A stretch of DNA of 64,000 nucleotides from Alphaproteobacteria bacterium (GTDB lineage: Bacteria > Pseudomonadota > Alphaproteobacteria > GCA-016699305). The stretch lies in the NCBI GenBank assembly GCA_016699305.1, contig CP064970.1, positions 248,001 to 312,000 of the forward strand, in the 5' to 3' direction. The notes under the pieces are model-generated. The model was not told the origin of the DNA, ran no database searches, and saw nothing but the letters and a program-made list of their open reading frames with translations. This document shows, piece by piece, positions 15,433 to 23,663 of this stretch (its first letter is position 1; each line of letters begins with the position of its first letter). The position numbers and the translations under genes were made by a program.

Positions 15433-15460
15433 CTATGAAACAATATCATTATTTTCATAG
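15433..15460. promoter_or_regulatory. AT-rich inverted repeat upstream of an unknown gene
   Basis: CTATGAAA at 15433-15440 and TTTCATAG at 15453-15460 form a symmetric 8+8 pair with a 12-base spacer, ending 19 bases before the start codon of the gene at 15480. Its spacing suits a dimeric regulator; the regulator is unknown, the MarR protein upstream being one candidate. Confidence 0.3.
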
Positions 15461-15479
15461 AAAATCTGGGGGAAGGACC

Positions 15480-15929
15480 ATGATCCAGGACTTGAATGAA
15501 GAGGAAGAACAAGCGCTTGTGCAGGCTGCATGCAATGCCGTGATTCTGGCGGGGCAGGAAATGGGCGCCGATGGCGACCACTGGCCGCTGATCAAGGCCA
15601 CCTTGCACGGCATGATCGAGGATTACCGCGATCTGCGCATCGAGCGGGCGGTTTCCAAGGAGATGGAAGATCATCTGGGCACACTGATCAACGATTACGA
15701 ATCACTGCTGAATTTGTGTCCGCGTGAACTGGCCGAGCAGATTGCGCCCATGATTGCGCAAATGCGTGAAGTCTACGAAGCACGCTTTGTGCCTCCTGAA
15801 CGCAAGATCATGTCGCTGAAGGCCGATCAAGACAGCGACCTTACCACCAACGCCGATTTCGTTCCTTGGCGCAGCGCTCAGGCGCTGATCCTGTCCCTGA
15901 CGGAGGATGAACATGAACAAGCCGAGTAA
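15480..15929 (+). CDS. Hypothetical acidic protein
   Basis: 149 residues from ATG 15480 with GGAAGG seven bases upstream; the frame is open earlier but lacks a ribosome site. Acidic, soluble, mostly helical (MIQDLNEEEEQALVQAACNA, MEDHLGTLINDYESLLNL). No signal peptide and no recognised domain. It overlaps the following unknown gene by 23 bases, so the two are probably translated together. An AT-rich inverted repeat precedes it. Function unknown. Confidence 0.65.
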   Translation: MIQDLNEEEEQALVQAACNAVILAGQEMGADGDHWPLIKATLHGMIEDYRDLRIERAVSKEMEDHLGTLINDYESLLNLCPRELAEQIAPMIAQMREVYEARFVPPERKIMSLKADQDSDLTTNADFVPWRSAQALILSLTEDEHEQAE

Positions 15930-16284
15930 CGCGCGCCGATCGCCCGAAGCAAATGCGATCGCGAATATCGCGCGTGTTCCCAACGCCATCAAAGCGGAAC
16001 TTCAAGTCCTGCGTGATCCTGTGATGCTGGGTGAGATGTCGGGTCTTGTGTTGAAGGTAAGCCGTACGGTTCAGTCACACTGCGCCATGCATCCTATGAG
16101 CGCGGAGCAACGCCGCCTGCTCCTTGGACTGGCCGCCAGCAACGAGGAACGTTTTCATGCCGTGCATGATGCCAGCGTGGATACGTCCAAGTTGAGCGAT
16201 GTCGATTTGCGCAACGCCTTGCAGGACGCTCACCGTCCGGGTAGCGTTTCGGCGCGTCTGTGCCATACCCCGTCTTATCACTGA
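15907..16284 (+). CDS. Hypothetical protein, coupled to the preceding gene
   Basis: 125 residues starting inside the 3' end of the upstream gene (GGAGGATGAACATG gives a ribosome site GGAGG and two nearby ATG codons, 15907 and 15913). Basic N-terminus followed by helices (AIKAELQVLRDPVMLGEMSG, MSAEQRRLLLGLAASNEERF). No recognised domain. The overlap implies translational coupling with the acidic upstream protein; a complex between the two is possible but is only inferred. Confidence 0.6.
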   Translation: MNMNKPSNARRSPEANAIANIARVPNAIKAELQVLRDPVMLGEMSGLVLKVSRTVQSHCAMHPMSAEQRRLLLGLAASNEERFHAVHDASVDTSKLSDVDLRNALQDAHRPGSVSARLCHTPSYH

Positions 16285-16329
16285 GTTTGTGACACTTGCC
16301 CTTACAGCGTAGGGCGTTAAGCTGGGGGC

Positions 16330-17217
16330 ATGACGACCGCATCCGCCGCTCCAGCCCCTGCGCTGCGCTTTAGCTTTGAGTTCTTTCCGCCCAAGGATGA
16401 GGCGGCCGAGGTCGAGTTGCGTCATGTGGCCAAGCGATTGGCGGTGCTGGAACCAGAATTCTTATCCGTGACCTATGGGGCAGGCGGCGGTACGCGCACA
16501 CGAACCCGCGCGACGGTCGAGACTCTGCAAGCAGAAACAGGTGTGCCGGTGGCGGCGCATTTAACCTGCGTGGGGGCGACTAAGGCGCAGATTCACGCTG
16601 TAGCGGACGAATATTGGCAAGCGGGCATCCGGCATATTGTGGCTTTGCGTGGCGATCCTCCGGATTTCAATAAAATGCCGCCAGACAGTCCTGGGCGTGT
16701 CTATACACCGCATCCGGACGGCTATGCCTATGCGGTGGATCTGGTGGCGGGGCTGTCGCGGCTGGTTCCTTTTGACTTTAGCGTTGCCGCCTATCCCGAA
16801 ACGCATCCCGAGGCCGTCAGTCCCGAACAAGACCTGGACAACCTGAAACGTAAATTCGAGGCGGGGGCCAATCGGGCATTGACGCAATTCTTCTTTGATC
16901 CGTCCGTGTTCGAGGCGTTCTTGGAACGCGCCGCGAAAATCGGGATCACCGCGCCCATCATCCCCGGCCTTTTGCCCATCACTCACTTTGCCCGCACGCG
17001 CCAATTCGCCGCGCAATGCGGGGCCAGCATCCCGCCCTATCTGGCGCAGAGATTCGAAGGCTTGGACGACGACCCAACCCGGCGTCAGGAAGTCGCGCTG
17101 CAAGTTTGTTTGGAACAGGCGCGCGCCCTGATGAAACTGGGCATACGCCAATTCCATATTTATACCCTCAACCGCGCGGATTTGACCTTACGTCTGTGCC
17201 AGGAGTTGAGGGGCTAA
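16330..17217 (+). CDS. metF: 5,10-methylenetetrahydrofolate reductase
   Basis: 295 residues, the typical bacterial MetF length. Signatures in order: FSFEFFPPKDEAAE, SVTYGAGGGTR, HLTCVGATKAQI, IVALRGDPP, YPETHPEA, LKRKFEAGANRALTQFFFD and GLLPITHFA. This TIM-barrel flavoprotein reduces methylene-THF to 5-methyl-THF, the methyl donor used by methionine synthase, whose gene ends at 278. Its stop overlaps by four bases the end of the convergent membrane-protein gene. No SAM riboswitch or other leader is seen in the short gap upstream. Confidence 0.96.
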   Translation: MTTASAAPAPALRFSFEFFPPKDEAAEVELRHVAKRLAVLEPEFLSVTYGAGGGTRTRTRATVETLQAETGVPVAAHLTCVGATKAQIHAVADEYWQAGIRHIVALRGDPPDFNKMPPDSPGRVYTPHPDGYAYAVDLVAGLSRLVPFDFSVAAYPETHPEAVSPEQDLDNLKRKFEAGANRALTQFFFDPSVFEAFLERAAKIGITAPIIPGLLPITHFARTRQFAAQCGASIPPYLAQRFEGLDDDPTRRQEVALQVCLEQARALMKLGIRQFHIYTLNRADLTLRLCQELRG

Positions 17218-17663
17218 CCATCTAAGGCGCAATGAACGGCATAAACGCCCAGCATGAAGACGACATAGCTGGCCAAGCACAATATCACGGAGAGGATATT
17301 ACAGATTTTTCCAATGAGTAGTTTAATGCATGCCGTCTTTTGATCCTGTGGGAGATGCTTGTCGAACGCCAAATTGGCATTCAGATATTGCGTCGCATAG
17401 ATCGTGCCCGATGTGAAAGCGGCCAGAAACACGCCCCAGGCGAAGGGCAGCAACGCATCGACCACGGCAGGGGATGCGCCTTTCTGGCCGAGGAAGGCCA
17501 ACAGGGCCACCGCCGCGCCGCCATTGAGCAAAAAGGCCGATTTAACGGCGTTCTGGCCCGACGTTATCGCAGAACGGAACGTCTCAAGTTGCCACTCGAA
17601 AATTTGCCGAATGGTTTCCGGGTCTTTGATCTCTCTATGCGTGGGCATATCCGTCTCCGTCAT
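17214..17663 (-). CDS. Small membrane protein, three predicted helices
   Basis: 149 residues from ATG 17663 with GAGGATC as ribosome site; the longer frame runs antisense to the amidase gene and is discounted. A soluble N-terminal segment (about 40 residues) is followed by hydrophobic helices around SAFLLNGGAAVALLAFLG, LLPFAWGVFLAAFTSGTIYA and ILSVILCLASYVVFMLGVYA. No motif identifies a function. The end overlaps the convergent metF stop. It lies 59 bases beyond the amidase stop on the same strand and may share its transcript. Confidence 0.7.
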   Translation of the reverse strand: MTETDMPTHREIKDPETIRQIFEWQLETFRSAITSGQNAVKSAFLLNGGAAVALLAFLGQKGASPAVVDALLPFAWGVFLAAFTSGTIYATQYLNANLAFDKHLPQDQKTACIKLLIGKICNILSVILCLASYVVFMLGVYAVHCALDG

Positions 17664-17722
17664 GTGATCCTCTTTCAAGAAAACTTGTATCGCCTGCCAA
17701 GGCGGACCGTAACAAAAAAACA

Positions 17723-18574
17723 TCACGCCGCGAAAGGCGGCCGCGCGAGTAAGTCGGTCAATTCCTTGGCCAGGATGGCGGCGATGCGTTTGCGGCGTTT
17801 GGGATTGACCAGAAGTTTTTCGTCGCGCGGGTTGGATAGGAAGCCCACTTCGATCAACAAAGAGGGCACATCCGGCGCGCGCAGCACCGCGAAATTGGCC
17901 GAGCGCATGGGATGCTCCAGAATGGGCCATTGCGCCCCGATGCCTTGAACCAGAGATTGCTTGGCCAGTCGTGCCGCGTTGGTGGTGTGACGCGCGGTCA
18001 GGTCCATCAGGATATCGGCGACTTCCTCGTCATCCGTGGGCAAGGGAATGCCGCCGATGGCGTCCGCCAGATTTTCCTGACGCGCCAACGCTTTGGCAAA
18101 AGAGTCGCTGGCCTTGTTGGAAAGCGTATAGACGGAAAGGCCGCGCGCTTCTGCCGTGGGCGCGCTGTCGGCATGGATGGAAACCAGAATATCCGCGCGC
18201 GCCTCGCGTGTGCGTTTGACTCGCTCGGCCAAGGGCAAAAAGATATCCTCGTTGCGCGTCAGTTGTGGAGTCACCGAAGGCGTGGCCGATAATTGTCGGG
18301 CCAGTTCGCGGCTGATATCCAGCGCGATGTCTTTTTCATGCGTGCCATGCCGCCCGATCGCGCCGGGGTCCTTGCCGCCATGGCCGGGGTCGATCATCAA
18401 CAGACGCGGCGGCTGTGGCTTACGCGGAGCGGGCGAAGGCAGAGCGGCGAAGGCGCGCGACGACGGCACGACCAAGGTCATAGCCCCGGTCAACGCCGCG
18501 CCTTGCCCCAGGGCCATCAAAAACCGTCGCCGTGAAATTCTGTCCGTCACTGTTCTGTCAACCACCCTATGCAT
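17723..18574 (-). CDS. N-acetylmuramoyl-L-alanine amidase (Amidase_3, AmiC-like)
   Basis: 283 residues. The N-terminus is a twin-arginine signal (RRR at 15-17, then FLMALGQGAALTGAMTLV), so the enzyme is exported folded to the periplasm. The catalytic domain shows the zinc ligands and conserved residues of the family: MIDPGHGGKDPGA, the Glu in THEKDIALDIS, SIHADSAP and the final LLIEVGFLSNPRDE. It cuts the amide bond between MurNAc and the stem peptide and is used in daughter-cell separation. No AMIN domain precedes the catalytic domain, so it is shorter than E. coli AmiC. Confidence 0.9.
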   Translation of the reverse strand: MHRVVDRTVTDRISRRRFLMALGQGAALTGAMTLVVPSSRAFAALPSPAPRKPQPPRLLMIDPGHGGKDPGAIGRHGTHEKDIALDISRELARQLSATPSVTPQLTRNEDIFLPLAERVKRTREARADILVSIHADSAPTAEARGLSVYTLSNKASDSFAKALARQENLADAIGGIPLPTDDEEVADILMDLTARHTTNAARLAKQSLVQGIGAQWPILEHPMRSANFAVLRAPDVPSLLIEVGFLSNPRDEKLLVNPKRRKRIAAILAKELTDLLARPPFAA

Positions 18575-18735
18575 CCAGACGCAACAAGGTTAGGCAAGTC
18601 GTCCGCAGGAAGCAAGCTGAGGCTTGTTAGGATTTAGCTATTACTATCGTTAACTCGTCGTTGCCGAATTAATCAGGACCATCTGACTGAGCAGGGCTCA
18701 TCGCCGCATGCATGATTTGCTAGCATGAACATGCT

Positions 18736-19338
18736 TCAGCCGATGTCTCTTGTGGATTTTGGCGGACTGTGTCCGGTTCCTTGTCCAGGCTGCCATAAGT
18801 CTTCGTCGCCTTTGCTGTCATTCATAAGCCGGGCCAGAACGAATAGAAAATCTGACAATCTGTTCAGATACACAATGCCATTAGGATTGATGGCCTCGTG
18901 CTTGTCCAGCGCGACGACACAGCGCTCGGCGCGGCGGACAATGGTGCGGGCCATATGCAGGTGAGTTGCCGCAGGCGTTCCGTGGGGCATCACGAATGAA
19001 TTGAGATGTGGTAAGGTGGCGTTGACGGCATGGGTTGCGCTCTCCAGTTGCTCCACCTGCTGCCCGGTGACACGCAAGGTAGATTCCTCGCCCTCTGTGG
19101 CATAGGGTATGCATAGATCGGCACCCAGATCGAACAGGTCGTTTTGAATATCCGCCAAGATCGAATCTTCCTCAGCACCCGACATGTACAGCCGCGCTAC
19201 GCCGATGCTGGCATTGGCCTCGTCGACAGTGCCAAGAGCCTCAATGCGTAAACTGGCCTTCGACACACGCTGCCCATCGCCCAGAGAGGTTTGACCGCAA
19301 TCTCCGCCGCGCGTGGTGATCTGTGTCAAGCGAACCAT
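18736..19338 (-). CDS. PduO-type cob(I)alamin adenosyltransferase
   Basis: 200 residues from ATG 19338 with AGGAG nearby. Family signatures: the N-terminal TRGGDCGQTSLGDGQRVSK ATP-binding segment, GTVDEANASIG, LFDLGADL, and near the C-terminus RTIVRRAERCVVAL and YLNRLSDFLFVLAR. The trimeric enzyme transfers the adenosyl group of ATP to cob(I)alamin, giving adenosylcobalamin in the cytoplasm. It implies that the organism uses B12, in agreement with MetH at the window start. Last gene of a leftward run that begins with the DegP-like protease gene. Confidence 0.93.
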   Translation of the reverse strand: MVRLTQITTRGGDCGQTSLGDGQRVSKASLRIEALGTVDEANASIGVARLYMSGAEEDSILADIQNDLFDLGADLCIPYATEGEESTLRVTGQQVEQLESATHAVNATLPHLNSFVMPHGTPAATHLHMARTIVRRAERCVVALDKHEAINPNGIVYLNRLSDFLFVLARLMNDSKGDEDLWQPGQGTGHSPPKSTRDIG

Positions 19339-19363
19339 GGGAGTGTTCTCCTGTGCGGTGAAT

Positions 19364-19621
19364 TTATTGATTCAATGATAACTGGGCGGGATTTTGAGGA
19401 TTACGTCCGGAAGGCCGAATGCTTTCTGATTTTCGTACCGCGTCATTCGCATTTGTCAGGACCTTCCCCGCAGATTTTCCCAACTCCGTGTCGGATGTCG
19501 CGGGCTTTGCATCGGGCAGCTGCGGGTCATTGGCGGCGGGCGTTGAATCGCTTTGATCAGGCGGCATACAGTAGCGTCCAGAAAGAGCGACGACATAGAG
19601 CGTCTTTTGCGATAATGGCAT
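19364..19621 (-). CDS. Small hypothetical protein between rarA and the adenosyltransferase gene
   Basis: 85 residues. ATG 19621 is preceded by a strong AAGGAGC ribosome site at the right distance, which is the main reason to believe it. The product is polar and Pro/Ser/Asp-rich in its second half (PPDQSDSTPAANDPQLPDAK), likely disordered. It sits 40 bases after rarA and 25 bases before the adenosyltransferase gene, all leftward, so one transcript is likely. No family recognised. Confidence 0.45.
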   Translation of the reverse strand: MPLSQKTLYVVALSGRYCMPPDQSDSTPAANDPQLPDAKPATSDTELGKSAGKVLTNANDAVRKSESIRPSGRNPQNPAQLSLNQ

Positions 19622-19660
19622 TCAGGTGCTCCTTGGTGCGGTGAAAAATAGGAATAAGTT

Positions 19661-20962
19661 CTATCCCCTATCGTCAGAACTCGCTTTTTGCCTCAACTTG
19701 GTCCAATAGTCGAGACGTTTTTGGATTTCTCGCTCAAATCCGCGCTCGGCGGGGCGATAGAAGTTTTGTCGCGCCATCCCATCGGGAAAATAATTTTGTC
19801 CCGAGAAACCTTCGGCTGTGTCGTGGTCATAGACATAGCCTTGGCCATAGCCCTCGTTTTTCATCAATTTGGTGGGCGCGTTGAGAATGTGTTTGGGCGG
19901 CATGAGAGAGCCATGCGCCTCGGCACTGCGTCTGGCAGCCTTCATGGCCATATAAGTGGCGTTTGATTTCGGAGCGGTGGCCAGGTAAATGACCACCTGG
20001 GCCAGGGCCAGTTCGCCTTCGGGGCTTCCCATGCGCTCGAAAGCCTGCCATCCGGCCAGAGAAAGCGTCAAAGCCTGAGGATCGGCCAGACCGATATCCT
20101 CGGCGGCAAAGCGCGTTAAACGCCGCGCGATATAGCGCGGGTCCTCGCCACCTTGCAGCATACGCGCCAACCAATACAAGGCGGCATCGGTGTCGGAACC
20201 GCGCAAGGATTTGTGCAATGCGCTGATGAGATTGTAATGCCCGTCTTGGGCCTTGTCATAAAGCGGAGCGCGACGTTGAACCAAGCTTGCCAAAGCCGTT
20301 CCATCCAGAATGGGGCTGGCCGCATCCGTCACCGTCAAGATTTGTTCGGCCATGCTCAGCGCCGCGCGTCCGTCGCCATCGGCCATGGCCTTGAGCGCTT
20401 CGCGGGCTTCCACCGTCAAGGGCAGGGGACGGCCCAAGGCGTTCTCGGCACGTTGCAACAAGCCTTCAAGCGCCGCATCGTCCAACCGGCGCAACACCAA
20501 GACCTGACAGCGCGACAGCAACGCGCCCGTCAGCATGAAGGAAGGATTCTCCGTTGTGGCCCCAACCAAAATGACCGTGCCATCCTCGACAAACGGCAAG
20601 AAGGAGTCCTGCTGGCCACGATTGAACCGATGAATTTCGTCCACGAACAACAATGTGCCTTCGCCTTGCTCGCGCCGCTGCGCGGCGGTTTCGAACAAGC
20701 GGCGCAGATCGGCCACGCCGGAGGTGACGGCTGAAACGGATTCGAAGATGAGATTCACGGCCTGGGCCAAGCGCCGCGCCAGGCTTGTCTTGCCGCATCC
20801 AGGCGGTCCCCACAGGATCATCGAGGGGATACGGCCTGCGGACACCATCTGTGTAATGGGCGCGCCTGGCCCTAACACATGATCCTGGCCCAATATGTCC
20901 CCAAGCTGCGCAGGGCGCAGACGTTCGGCCAGCGGTGGGGCAGGGGGTGACGCGGGCGTCAT
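19661..20962 (-). CDS. rarA: Replication-associated recombination protein RarA (MgsA)
   Basis: 433 residues, an AAA+ clamp-loader-like ATPase. Signatures: LAERLRPAQLGDILGQDHVL, Walker A GPPGCGKTSLARRLA, Walker B LLFVDEIHRFNRGQQD, sensor GATTENPSF, and the C-terminal tetramerisation part including YNLISALHKSLRGSD, DGMARQNFYRPAERGFE and a final helix. RarA acts at stalled forks with SSB and RecA. Its ATG overlaps the stop of the protease gene by the ATGA pattern, so translation is coupled. The degP-rarA adjacency is common in alphaproteobacteria. Confidence 0.95.
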   Translation of the reverse strand: MTPASPPAPPLAERLRPAQLGDILGQDHVLGPGAPITQMVSAGRIPSMILWGPPGCGKTSLARRLAQAVNLIFESVSAVTSGVADLRRLFETAAQRREQGEGTLLFVDEIHRFNRGQQDSFLPFVEDGTVILVGATTENPSFMLTGALLSRCQVLVLRRLDDAALEGLLQRAENALGRPLPLTVEAREALKAMADGDGRAALSMAEQILTVTDAASPILDGTALASLVQRRAPLYDKAQDGHYNLISALHKSLRGSDTDAALYWLARMLQGGEDPRYIARRLTRFAAEDIGLADPQALTLSLAGWQAFERMGSPEGELALAQVVIYLATAPKSNATYMAMKAARRSAEAHGSLMPPKHILNAPTKLMKNEGYGQGYVYDHDTAEGFSGQNYFPDGMARQNFYRPAERGFEREIQKRLDYWTKLRQKASSDDRG

Positions 20963-22395
20963 CCTCTGACGACAAGATCCAATATCTGACCGTCACGATT
21001 TAGCCGGACGCGCCAGTTTCTTTCGCGCTGGGATCGCATTTTCTCCAATGCTTTCGTGTCTTGTACCGGCACACCGTTCACTTCCAGAATCACGTCGCCA
21101 GGCTGCAGGCCTACGACCGATGCCGCGCTGCCAGGGGTCACAAGAAAGACGACGACTCCCGTGGCGCTGTCGTCTTTCATATGAAGTTCTTCGACCAGGG
21201 CCGGAGATAGATTAGCCACAGAGGCTCCCGACAAAGGGCCGTATCCGCGTGATAGGAGGATCTGATGGCGCGGAGGATCTTCAGGTGCGGATATAAGAGG
21301 GAACGTCACCGTCATGCTCTTGCCTTGACGCAATACCTCTAGATTGGCGTTGCCGCCGATGGGTAAGGTGGCGCTGATGAAGCGTAAGGCACCTTCGTTG
21401 TCCACCGAACGGCTATTGATGGCCAGAATGACATCTCCCGCCTTCAACCCGGCCTTGATCCCAGGACTGGACGGATGCATCCCGCGCACCAAAATGCCCG
21501 CCGGATGCGGCATGCCCAAGGAAGCCGCAATATCCGCCGTCACCGGCTGTGTTTTAAGGCCCAACCAAGGACGCACGACTTGCTGTTTGCCCGAGGCCAC
21601 GGAACGCAGCATGGCGCGCACCATATCGGCCGGAACGGCAAACCCGATGCCCAAAGAACCGCCGCCATCGCGTGAAGAGAAGATAGCGGTATTGATTCCC
21701 GCTAATCGTCCATCGGCTGTCACCAAAGCGCCGCCGGAATTACCAGGATTGATGGCGGCATCGGTTTGGATGAAATAGTCGTCTTGGGTCGCTCCGACGC
21801 CCGACCGCGCCATGGCCGAGATGATGCCCATGGTCACCGTTTGCCCGACGCCAAAAGGGTTGCCGATGGCCAGAACCAAATCACCGACTTGGACGGCCTC
21901 TTCCGGCTCGGTCAGACGCAACACGGGCAGTTGTTCGCCTTGGGGTGGCGTGATGCGCAAGACGGCCAAATCGGTGCGCTTGTCGCTGGCGACGATCTTG
22001 CCCTCGAATTCGCGTCTGTCTGCTAAGACCACGATCACTTCGTCTGCGCCTTCCACCACATGGGCGCTGGTGACAACCAACCCATCCGGCTGCACGATGA
22101 CGCCCGAACCGAGTGATTGTTGAACCCTCTCACGCGATAGGCCAGGAGGCAGCATGTCGCCGAAGAATTGCTGAATAAAGGCATCGCCAAAAACGGGAAC
22201 CATACGCCGGCTGACCACCTGGCGGGTATAGATATTGACCACGGCAGGTTGGCTGGCGCGCACGATCGGCGCGAAGGACATCATCATCTGTGGTCGAGAA
22301 GTCGGCGCGACAGGTTCTGGCGCCGCGATGGCGCCAGAAGAACCGGGAATCAAGATGCCCGAGGCCAGAATGAGCGAAATGATGAGCCGCAACAT
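20959..22395 (-). CDS. DegP/DegQ-like periplasmic serine protease (HtrA family)
   Basis: 478 residues from ATG 22395, chosen for its GGAGGG ribosome site and immediate signal peptide (MLRLIISLILASGILIPG); the longer frame overlaps hyfI. Trypsin-like triad: His112 in TSAHVVEG, Asp142 in RTDLAVL and Ser220 in NPGNSGGAL. Two PDZ domains follow (about 290-385 and 395-478). It degrades or refolds misfolded envelope proteins. A Met-rich segment PQMMMSFAPIV precedes the protease domain. First gene of the leftward run with rarA; the Hyf-like operon ends 75 bases upstream. Confidence 0.94.
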   Translation of the reverse strand: MLRLIISLILASGILIPGSSGAIAAPEPVAPTSRPQMMMSFAPIVRASQPAVVNIYTRQVVSRRMVPVFGDAFIQQFFGDMLPPGLSRERVQQSLGSGVIVQPDGLVVTSAHVVEGADEVIVVLADRREFEGKIVASDKRTDLAVLRITPPQGEQLPVLRLTEPEEAVQVGDLVLAIGNPFGVGQTVTMGIISAMARSGVGATQDDYFIQTDAAINPGNSGGALVTADGRLAGINTAIFSSRDGGGSLGIGFAVPADMVRAMLRSVASGKQQVVRPWLGLKTQPVTADIAASLGMPHPAGILVRGMHPSSPGIKAGLKAGDVILAINSRSVDNEGALRFISATLPIGGNANLEVLRQGKSMTVTFPLISAPEDPPRHQILLSRGYGPLSGASVANLSPALVEELHMKDDSATGVVVFLVTPGSAASVVGLQPGDVILEVNGVPVQDTKALEKMRSQRERNWRVRLNRDGQILDLVVRG

Positions 22396-22469
22396 CGAAC
22401 GTCCCTCCAAGATGCCCATGCAGAACACATGACGTTCTATTGTGCCTTCTTCAAGGCGGGACGCAAGGC

Positions 22470-23018
22470 TCAAGATGCGTTTCGTTTTTTTACAGCTGGA
22501 GCGGCACTGGCCTCGACCAGGGCCAGCAATCCTTTCAGCATGTCCATGGGCCGGGGAGGGCATCCGGGGATGGCCAGATCGACGGGGATTACGGCACCAA
22601 CACTACCTGGTACGACACCGTAACTTCCTGCAAACGCGCCGCAATTGATCCCGCAATCGCCAACCGCGATGACCCATTTGGGATCGGGTGTGGCCTCATA
22701 TGTCTTGACCAAAGCCTCGCGCATATTGGTAGAAACCGGGCCGGTGACCATCAGCACATCGGCATGACGGGGTGAGGCGACAAAGCCAATACCAAAGCGG
22801 GAAAGATCATAGATGGGATTGTTCAAGGCGTGGATTTCCAGCTCACACGCATTGCATGACCCTACATCGACTTCGCGAATTTGCAGACTGCGACCCAGGC
22901 GGCGCTGTGTGGCTGTGCGCAAACGTTCGCCCAGCTCCAGGATTTCCTGATCACGCGGCGATGGCCCCTGAATGGTGGCGGGGCGTGTCATGAAGGTCTT
23001 AAGGACGGTTTCCAGCAT
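22470..23018 (-). CDS. hyfI: Hydrogenase-4-like / NuoB-like small subunit (HyfI type)
   Basis: 182 residues of the NuoB/HycG family. Cysteines for the single [4Fe-4S] (N2-like) cluster are present: Cys55 and Cys58 in GSCNACELEI, Cys122 in VGDCGINCG and Cys153 in PGCPPRP. The spaced CxxC is the hydrogenase-4 form rather than the adjacent pair of true NuoB. It would pass electrons at the base of the membrane arm. Last gene of the seven-gene leftward operon, 24 bases after the DUF4188-like gene. The cluster-binding residues are intact even though the large subunit has lost most nickel ligands. Confidence 0.9.
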   Translation of the reverse strand: MLETVLKTFMTRPATIQGPSPRDQEILELGERLRTATQRRLGRSLQIREVDVGSCNACELEIHALNNPIYDLSRFGIGFVASPRHADVLMVTGPVSTNMREALVKTYEATPDPKWVIAVGDCGINCGAFAGSYGVVPGSVGAVIPVDLAIPGCPPRPMDMLKGLLALVEASAAPAVKKRNAS

Positions 23019-23042
23019 AGTTAAAGCACCATCAGGTTGGTT

Positions 23043-23663
23043 TTATTGACGCGGACGGACAGCACCCTCGCTCTTGGGGCGTTGGGTGGCTTGTAGAAGA
23101 GGAGAGAAGGCGGCCAGGCCATGAGGCGGAACGTTGATATAGATACCCTCGCGCGATCCCTTATATATCTCGCACCAGACACCTACGCCGTCTCCCGCCT
23201 TTTGTAGCAGGGCTTCCCAGGCGGCAAAGTCCTCGCTTTCCTGCCATTTCGAGAAACTCTCGATAGAATCCCAAAATTGCCGCAGTCCGATATGAGCCAG
23301 CGAAAACATGAAAAGCTCACTGCGTAGCAAGCCACTGGGCTGCTCAGCCATGTTCTCACCCATCATGGCGGACATGCGATAGAAGGGAAGAAAAGCGCCG
23401 ATCTTGTTCAGGCGCTGCCCCATCAGCACCACAATTCCATCCGGATGCTCGCTGGTATCGGCATGGAAGCGACCGCTTAACATGCCAGAAACGATACGTG
23501 GCTTGCCTCGCTTCTTAGCGGCAGCCTGTTTGTCCATCACAGCTTGCTTCTTCTTGCTGCCTACGGACATGGAGGTCGTCGGCTGAGGCTTGGCAACCGG
23601 TTTCTTTAAGGCAGCGGGATGTTTGTTATGAGGGGCCATGTTCTGCACCATCCTTGCTGACAC
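23043..23663 (-). CDS. DUF4188-like protein embedded in the Hyf-like operon
   Basis: Up to 206 residues. The core (about 58-190) fits DUF4188: GIVVLMGQRLNKIGAFLPF, GLLRSELFMFS, LRQFWDSIESFSKW, a Trp-rich region, then VWCEIYKGSREGIYINVPP and HGLA. That family has a ferredoxin-like, monooxygenase-type fold, known from fungal and bacterial hypothetical or haem-binding-like proteins. The first 57 residues are basic and disordered-looking (Lys-rich, KKKQ, AAAKKRGKPR). GTG 23663 follows the large-subunit stop directly; an ATG at 23639 with AAGGA upstream is the likelier start. It lies between the large and small hydrogenase-like subunits, an unusual place. Confidence 0.68.
   Translation of the reverse strand: MSARMVQNMAPHNKHPAALKKPVAKPQPTTSMSVGSKKKQAVMDKQAAAKKRGKPRIVSGMLSGRFHADTSEHPDGIVVLMGQRLNKIGAFLPFYRMSAMMGENMAEQPSGLLRSELFMFSLAHIGLRQFWDSIESFSKWQESEDFAAWEALLQKAGDGVGVWCEIYKGSREGIYINVPPHGLAAFSPLLQATQRPKSEGAVRPRQ

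Noticed and set aside
18575..18735. Possible cobalamin riboswitch near the adenosyltransferase gene
   Set aside because: The gene's 5' side faces 19339-19363 and is an internal operon junction of 25 bases; no B12 box is seen.
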